A stretch of 64,000 nt of DNA from Planctomycetota bacterium (GTDB taxonomy: Bacteria; Planctomycetota; JAPUJT01): contig JAPUJT010000087.1 in the NCBI GenBank assembly GCA_027296055.1, positions 1-64,000 of the forward strand, read 5' to 3'. The notes under the pieces were generated by a model. The model worked only from the letters and a program-made list of their open reading frames with translations, was not told the DNA's origin and made no database searches. Each line of letters starts with the position of its first letter. The stretch's first letter is position 1. The translations under genes and the position numbers were made by a program. Positions 61,101 to 64,000 of this stretch are shown one piece after another.

Positions 61101-62412
61101 CCGTCTGCTGATGCCGGAGGGTTCTGATCTCCTCTCCGTCTTTGTGGCCGACGAAGCCTCTCGGTACGCCGAGGAGAATAACCTCCATCTGATCCCCCTG
61201 CCCACCGGAGCGGATGGGGACCTCGCCTTCAGCGTGGATCTCGTCTATACCCTGCAGCTTGGAGATATCGGCGGGCTGTCCACTGTCGAGCCGCTCGCGC
61301 CGAAGATAGAGAGTGGCGTCAACGTCTCCCGCATCTTCTGGACCCTCCGGCTTCCTGAATCGGCGCGTCCCCTGCGGTTCGGGGGAGACATGGAGGAGAT
61401 CGGTGCGGAAGTGATACCGACGCTGGAGCTCCAGGCCGAGGTCCAGGACCTGAAGAGACTGACGAAGCTCTCCGAGACCGGCGGCGAGGTGCAAAAGCTG
61501 CGCGCCGGGCTGAACCTGCGGCGCCAGGTCGCCAACGTGGAGGCGAAGCTCCTGGAGGCCCAGAAGGCCGGCGAGATCGCTCGATTCAAGTCCACCTCGA
61601 AGTCCGACTCTTCCGAGTTGAGCAACAAAGTGCTTCTCGATCGGCTCGAGCGGGAATCGGCCCAGTACCGATCGAAGGAGAATCAGGTCCGGCTGGCGAC
61701 AGGTCAGACGTGGGCGGCTCAGAAGGACGCCAAACTCGGGGAGTACGGCAAGCGCGTGGAGGAGACCCTACGCAAGAACATCCAGTTGAAGAAGACCGAG
61801 AAGCGAGCAGACAAGTGGGGTTCGGAGACGCCGGCCGACGATGCTCCTGCGAGTGCGATGGTGAATGACGCACTCATGGCCAGGGGCCGAGCCGCCAAAC
61901 CGGCTCAGCAACAGTTCGAAGCCCTCTACGACAAGCGCCGCCGCGGCGCCCTCCAGATGCCTCCGGAAGCGGGGCAGCCTGCCGGGGCAGGCCGCAAGGT
62001 GGTCGGCGGAAAGGTGGCCGGAACCAAGATCTACAGCCAACGAGGCGCTCAGGTCCCCGCCCTCAGGGCACGCGGAAAGATCTCCGCCCTCTCTCTTCCT
62101 GTGAGCCTCCCCGAAGGGGGAACGGCCTATCACTTCAAGAAGGAGGGGAGAGACGCGGAGCTGACGGCGCTCACGTCCAGCCGATCCTTCGAGGGTGCGT
62201 CCCGGACACTGATCAAGGTCTTCGCTCTGGCCATCCTGTTCGGCGTCCTCGTCCGCCTCGGCTGGGTGACGACCGGCCGCCTCTCGTCTCCCGTCGGTCT
62301 CGCCGCTTCCGCGGCGGTCGTCCTCGCCATCTCGGCGATGGTCGCCAGCACTGCCGTCTCCGCCATCGTCCTGGCGATGGGCGTCGTGGTCCTCAGGAGA
62401 GCACCGCGGTGA
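55135..62412 (+). CDS. Giant exported modular protein, fused modules B and C
   Basis: The 2425-residue product is two copies of module A in one chain. Module B (1 to about 1210) has a signal peptide, the box IYVPLDEWEQVLEEEPRGL, the motifs GATYEATLEG and FEIEFLRDGWVLLPLGLEG, and TM helices near 895-950 and 1115-1190. A Gly-rich linker (about 1060-1075) lies between those TM groups. Module C begins near 1200 with a new signal-like stretch (ALLLVLIPTGLTWAQE), then RRVYIPYDSG, LYLPYDEFMRLW and FRIRTIRKGWTEVPLGLAG. A coiled-coil region (about 2130-2210) and three final TM helices (2340-2420) follow. The internal signal-like sequence suggests fusion of two genes. It overlaps the TPR lipoprotein gene (GTGA). 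Confidence 0.8.
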   Translation: MRSAIFAVLALFLLPAVTRGQEEIHRKIYVPLDEWEQVLEEEPRGLMLTKVEYDDLIERAKANLKHGEVDGPPPVGAAISGATYEATLEGQRCVVDANFEIEFLRDGWVLLPLGLEGTAPSDATLGETKALLRRNRVGGFFLLARGKGKASLRIPFSSAAEESAEGYLIRFGLAPSAAGTFRFRATGEWEISEAGRSGVVAYDAATGETRFSTPIGGRRRITLHVARRKEGKERRPVILLDKELTLLIDDAAIDAWWDLDYTVLREKRATFEIGLPAGFDLTEVSTPDLLDWRVLQNGNLQITLQNDAEGHVPVTVRMRTGIPAGGEVQTPHLSGVDADRQWGRMQILLLGGQRGRLVRLEGAREIPVGEAAPSNGNAPPVSRQVFRSFAWSGDSPKVTLEVERPPPRLLADVRTLVTVTDEGVWFRTIIGYEAIEGEALSLSPQLPADLELFALQAEGATIEWREEEEGRIWVGLSSKLTGKDKVYLMAEGRLPGGDELAIPRIVAGAEREEGYLSFAVEGGYSLRGSEIRGLDPIDARLSTQIMGMDVKGAKLCYRYRDPHYGGKILVREEKPEINLETVEYISLVEDTLKFQIQLGYEFLRAGAREVRFILPKGTGEIEIQGDGYKEKSRTDEEDGEHWKVTFQAPALGRRHLFVTFEQKLSDVSEVPMLVAIGVERQRGYVAVEASAESEITLKDPAGLREVDPAEVPDHARYKPEQKVLFAYRYVTADRSVGFSAQRHDKGKVHQAVVSSFEADVQCNPWGAEKVTATYTIQQTSMQWLEFVLPAGSELWAAKLDGVGVKPVREDRRVVIPLEGKGPRERKLQLIYSTRSRSGMRVASALPQVDYPVRISTVRMHVPGDQIVIWAGGEYAPQFVLGGRSGLRLLWEKYRATALTLLLLSGLGYLLVRMRETIGEAVRQARWRYGTVKVGLMGGLFIIAMIFGVYAIPGLVKSRSSARSGWLFETQTKAMGSREAMEDDYEGAGLRTVSSRQGEHGFNLGMPKAPPPANEPVPDMAAAARNGYAFGDDEDEANRIVGSDLTFQRLRNERRILGGSSGRVGGGSAGGSRPRRAAIRQQLDLQGLASLALDFPEMGAVLPFRRQGSGGAARLLILSGGTFRAIAVLAFVGCLLGGLLAIRRGHAVAILAILLGVTILPEVLPTFSGPANAGLSGLLLALIFAAFVWGVGRLSRLSVKGASVALLLVLIPTGLTWAQEPIPPAPGDAMKKLQALLEEEPRPARLRERRVYIPYDSGDPGALDEGGKLYLPYDEFMRLWNLAHPGIVDPAAFPYAVTRAEYRTLLEGDVLAVTADFRIRTIRKGWTEVPLGLAGARIESVLVNGETGSLRGSKAGYSFLAETAGSYRVTVTFQIKGQGRGGAGFVEMFLAGSPISPLTLRVADANRRARIEGAPSGQWAENGHIRADLGGMDRLRISWESGEGVGAEVALRARTLARLHLGEDHVSLTQETIFETSGGKVDTFRFRISEGFRVHSVKGEWVRSWGLEGRGLVVSLFQPREGKIPIEVEGESSIVDGKAGMPTIRPAAVEMESGALLVDKERHLNVRVTGKKGLRTVEADGWNGPPSRGELVRTYRFVSRPIELESHVSVTETETAAVVRQDLTVSPREVIQVIQVQETIHQGRVFDRQIRITSGYRLDGFTGPIRDAWVDEGLLHIVFDQGLSGGASYSISLSRREVEDQKEFGIPLAWIEGAGRQRGSIAMTGSEGTRLLTKDLQGLRSTDPRRLGGGRQQRVADLALAYSEAYSGALLLGKEEAQLEASWILHVEAAGDVLEMAVRIEYRTSRGSVDTVSFSLPAEIGESVRLVGDGLRETPSRVEGDRRIWTVTLQAAFTDRYSLGVYFDRKFEPGVPLPLPTLGFPDADEREGHILIQKQEALARIDLSNLDGLELVPAHRLSALPSGVAADQILKAYRKVSSPWSLGLAVQPLDIEKVAGVHIHYMKMETVVQEDGLSWNRASIRIRNQKMQFLRLLMPEGSDLLSVFVADEASRYAEENNLHLIPLPTGADGDLAFSVDLVYTLQLGDIGGLSTVEPLAPKIESGVNVSRIFWTLRLPESARPLRFGGDMEEIGAEVIPTLELQAEVQDLKRLTKLSETGGEVQKLRAGLNLRRQVANVEAKLLEAQKAGEIARFKSTSKSDSSELSNKVLLDRLERESAQYRSKENQVRLATGQTWAAQKDAKLGEYGKRVEETLRKNIQLKKTEKRADKWGSETPADDAPASAMVNDALMARGRAAKPAQQQFEALYDKRRRGALQMPPEAGQPAGAGRKVVGGKVAGTKIYSQRGAQVPALRARGKISALSLPVSLPEGGTAYHFKKEGRDAELTALTSSRSFEGASRTLIKVFALAILFGVLVRLGWVTTGRLSSPVGLAASAAVVLAISAMVASTAVSAIVLAMGVVVLRRAPR

Positions 62413-62927
62413 ATCTCCCGGGGATCTTCCTCTGTGGTGGCCTCGCCTTCTGCCTGCTGGCGGGTTGCGCCGGCGCGCCGGAAGAGAGCCCCGAGGAGAA
62501 GGCGCGATGGTCCAAGGCCAGGATCAAGTCCAGCGAACTCCGGGACTGGACAGAGCAGCAGAAGCCCACCGGGGAAGGCAACTTTCACCTGGGCGTGATG
62601 GCCTACAACAAGGGCGATTACGAGACGGCCGTCTCCGAGTTCCGGATGGCCGTCCGGCTGAACCCGAAGCTCACCGGAGCCTGGGGGAACCTCGGGGCGG
62701 CCCAGTACCGCCTCGATCTCCTGTCGGAAGCGGAGGCGAGTCTGAACAAGGCGATCGAGCTGGACAGGAACCTCCCAGATCCCTACTACAACCTGGCCCT
62801 CGTCTACGAGCGGCAGGGAAACATCCGGGCGGCGCTCGAATCTTGCCGCCGGGCCGTCGAGCGGAAGCCGAGGGACTTCGAGGTCCGGCGTCTCTTCGAC
62901 CGCCTCAAACGCAACAAGAACCGCTGA
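62409..62927 (+). CDS. TPR lipoprotein
   Basis: The 172-residue product starts at GTG 62409, overlapping the giant gene. Signal peptide and lipobox CLLAGC, then a basic/acidic linker. Three TPR units span about 55-155 (LGVMAYNKGDYETAVSEFRM, LGAAQYRLDLLSEAEASLNK, LALVYERQGNIRAALESCRR). TPRs make protein-protein contacts. As the last gene of the coupled set A-BC-TPR, it could be a periplasmic partner that assembles or anchors the giant proteins. No enzyme activity is indicated. Confidence 0.88.
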   Translation: MNLPGIFLCGGLAFCLLAGCAGAPEESPEEKARWSKARIKSSELRDWTEQQKPTGEGNFHLGVMAYNKGDYETAVSEFRMAVRLNPKLTGAWGNLGAAQYRLDLLSEAEASLNKAIELDRNLPDPYYNLALVYERQGNIRAALESCRRAVERKPRDFEVRRLFDRLKRNKNR

Positions 62928-62938
62928 AGCAAGACGCC

Positions 62939-63385
62939 ATGGACGACGAGACATTCCTCCGGCAATTCGAAGATCTGTCCCTCCCCTTCGACCAGTGGGT
63001 CCATCGATCTCACGTGAGGGTCGCCTATCTGTATCTACGCCGGTTTTCGCTGGAGGAGGCGATCGGCAGGATGCGCGCCGGCATCCAGGCGTACAACGCC
63101 AAGAATGATGTTCCCGAGGGCGTGACCCAGGGATATCACGAAACGGCCACCCAGGCCTGGATGCGGCTGATTCACGGAGCGATGGCCGCCCACGGACCAG
63201 AGAAAGATTCGGATGCGTTTTGTGACACCCACCCGCATCTGACAAAGAAGACTCTCCTTCGCCTGTTCTATTCGCGCGAGCGGATTTCGACCCGGGAGGC
63301 AAAGGAAGGGTTCGTCGAGCCCGACCTCGCCCCTATCGACGTTGATTCATCCGTAAATCGGGGAGACGCACATGGCGGAGGCTAG
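62939..63385 (+). CDS. Conserved-looking small protein, unknown function
   Basis: The 148-residue product begins at ATG 62939, twelve bases after the TPR gene's stop (TGA at 62925-62927). Visible features are LPFDQWVHRSHVRVAYLYLR (about 15-34), NDVPEGVTQGYHETATQAWM, and a C-terminal TREAKEGFVEPDLAPI. Two conserved His and a Tyr-rich helix suggest a small enzyme or metal-binding protein. No membrane segment is present. I cannot name the family. It converges with the HD-GYP-like gene on the right, sharing four bases. Confidence 0.7.
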   Translation: MDDETFLRQFEDLSLPFDQWVHRSHVRVAYLYLRRFSLEEAIGRMRAGIQAYNAKNDVPEGVTQGYHETATQAWMRLIHGAMAAHGPEKDSDAFCDTHPHLTKKTLLRLFYSRERISTREAKEGFVEPDLAPIDVDSSVNRGDAHGGG

Positions 63386-64000
63386 AGGCCGCCGAGGATC
63401 TCGGTGGGCTTCTCGAGGGTCCCCTTGCGGAAGGCGATCCTCAAAGCTTCGAGCACTTTCGTGTCGAGGCCATTCTTCTCTCCCTCCTTGAGCTCGACGA
63501 GGGCTTGCTTGGGGCTCGGCTCCCCGTCCTTCTCGAGGGCCTTCTGGTATTCCTTGGCGACGGCGAGGATGCGGGCCGAGATGGGGATCGCGTCCCCTTT
63601 GAGTCCGGCGGGACCCTTCCCATCCACGCGCTCGTTCTGGTGCTTGATGCCGGGAATGAGTGGGCTGAGCTGGCTGTTCTCCCGCAGGAGGGCTTCGGCA
63701 CGGAGCGCCGCCTCGATCGGAGGCTCGTCTTTGTTCTCGTCCCTTCCCAGATCTCCGATCGTGTGTAGCAAGGCGGAGAGCTGGATACGTCGGTTCTCCT
63801 CCAGAGGCAGCCGCATGACCGAAGCGATGGCGGAAGCGGCGCGCGCCACGCCTCGGGAGCGGTCCGCAGCGTTCGGGTCGCTCAGCTTTGCCGCCGCGAG
63901 GAGGGTGCTGACCGCCTGCATCAGGATCGCCTCCTGGGTGCGGAAGAACGAGATCGACTGATAGGCGATTCCGGCCTGCAGGGCGATCGCCGTCGCCAGC
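63382..64000 (-). CDS. GAF/HD-GYP-like protein with degenerate motifs (partial)
   Basis: The frame is open to the right edge, so the N-terminus lies outside. The visible 206 residues begin with LATAIALQAGIAYQSISFF, typical of the end of a GAF domain before an HD-GYP domain. In the HD-GYP part the metal-binding HD is HT (ALLHTIGDLG), and the GYP box reads DGKGPAGLKGDAIPISARILAVA, with GYP replaced. HD-GYP enzymes cleave cyclic di-GMP; with these substitutions activity is doubtful, so it may act as a non-catalytic receptor. It ends four bases into the convergent gene. Confidence 0.75.
   Translation of the reverse strand, partial: LATAIALQAGIAYQSISFFRTQEAILMQAVSTLLAAAKLSDPNAADRSRGVARAASAIASVMRLPLEENRRIQLSALLHTIGDLGRDENKDEPPIEAALRAEALLRENSQLSPLIPGIKHQNERVDGKGPAGLKGDAIPISARILAVAKEYQKALEKDGEPSPKQALVELKEGEKNGLDTKVLEALRIAFRKGTLEKPTEILGGL

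Overview
The window is a 64 kb piece of a high-GC bacterial chromosome. The organism is Gram-negative and makes heptose-containing lipopolysaccharide: it has lpxK, two late acyltransferases, hldE, gmhA, two heptosyltransferases and a Kdo/heptose kinase-like gene, plus lipoproteins and apolipoprotein N-acyltransferase. Several families point towards Planctomycetota or a similar uncultivated lineage: a CxxC zinc-ribbon protein, DUF1573 and multihaem fusions, 'DxLYxxDTKSxRL' repeat proteins, and FHA-PATAN proteins. I cannot place it more precisely from sequence alone.

Region 1 (1 to about 9.8 kb) looks like a decayed genomic island. It has lower coding density and, in its largest gene, more A+T. 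It carries a truncated EcsC-like gene, a small membrane protein overlapping an HNH endonuclease, and a PD-(D/E)xK nuclease divergent from a 1020-residue two-TM STAND-like NTPase with helical repeats. Further right are a 3' tRNA-Leu fragment, a small CxxC mini-operon and a broken tyrosine recombinase. An intact tRNA-Ala(GGC) stands at the right edge. The nuclease/NTPase pair is the best candidate here for an undescribed defence system.

Region 2 (9.9 to 20.2 kb) is housekeeping mixed with secreted proteins: a cyclic-phosphate receiver-like protein, leuS, a short type proS, a MoaB/Mog protein, a tandem pair of duplicated secreted repeat proteins, a metalloprotease and a YfhO-type membrane protein.

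Region 3 (20.2 to 37.8 kb) is the envelope cluster. A tightly overlapping operon, lpxK-lpxL-lpxM-X-hldE-gmhA, makes late lipid A and ADP-heptose. It is followed by two PilT ATPases, waaF, an FHA-PATAN protein, a PAS/SpoIIE phosphatase, a second heptosyltransferase divergent from a lipopolysaccharide-kinase-like gene, a HEAT-like protein and Lnt. Gene X (23321-24274) has no function I can name but is translationally coupled inside the operon.

Region 4 (37.8 to 51.5 kb) contains a subtilisin-like lipoprotein, two paralogous lipoproteins of unknown family, and a lipoprotein fusing five Ig-like domains (the first DUF1573), a degenerate 5'-nucleotidase-like phosphoesterase and a tetrahaem cytochrome. 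It also has an Lnt paralogue that has lost all three catalytic residues, an MscS channel, a SpoU methyltransferase and a zinc-ribbon protein.

Region 5 (51.5 to 64 kb) is dominated by three tandem copies of one giant exported module: one as a 1128-residue protein, two fused in a 2425-residue protein. They are coupled to a TPR lipoprotein and preceded by a perfect 19-bp tandem repeat. The window ends inside a degenerate HD-GYP-type gene.
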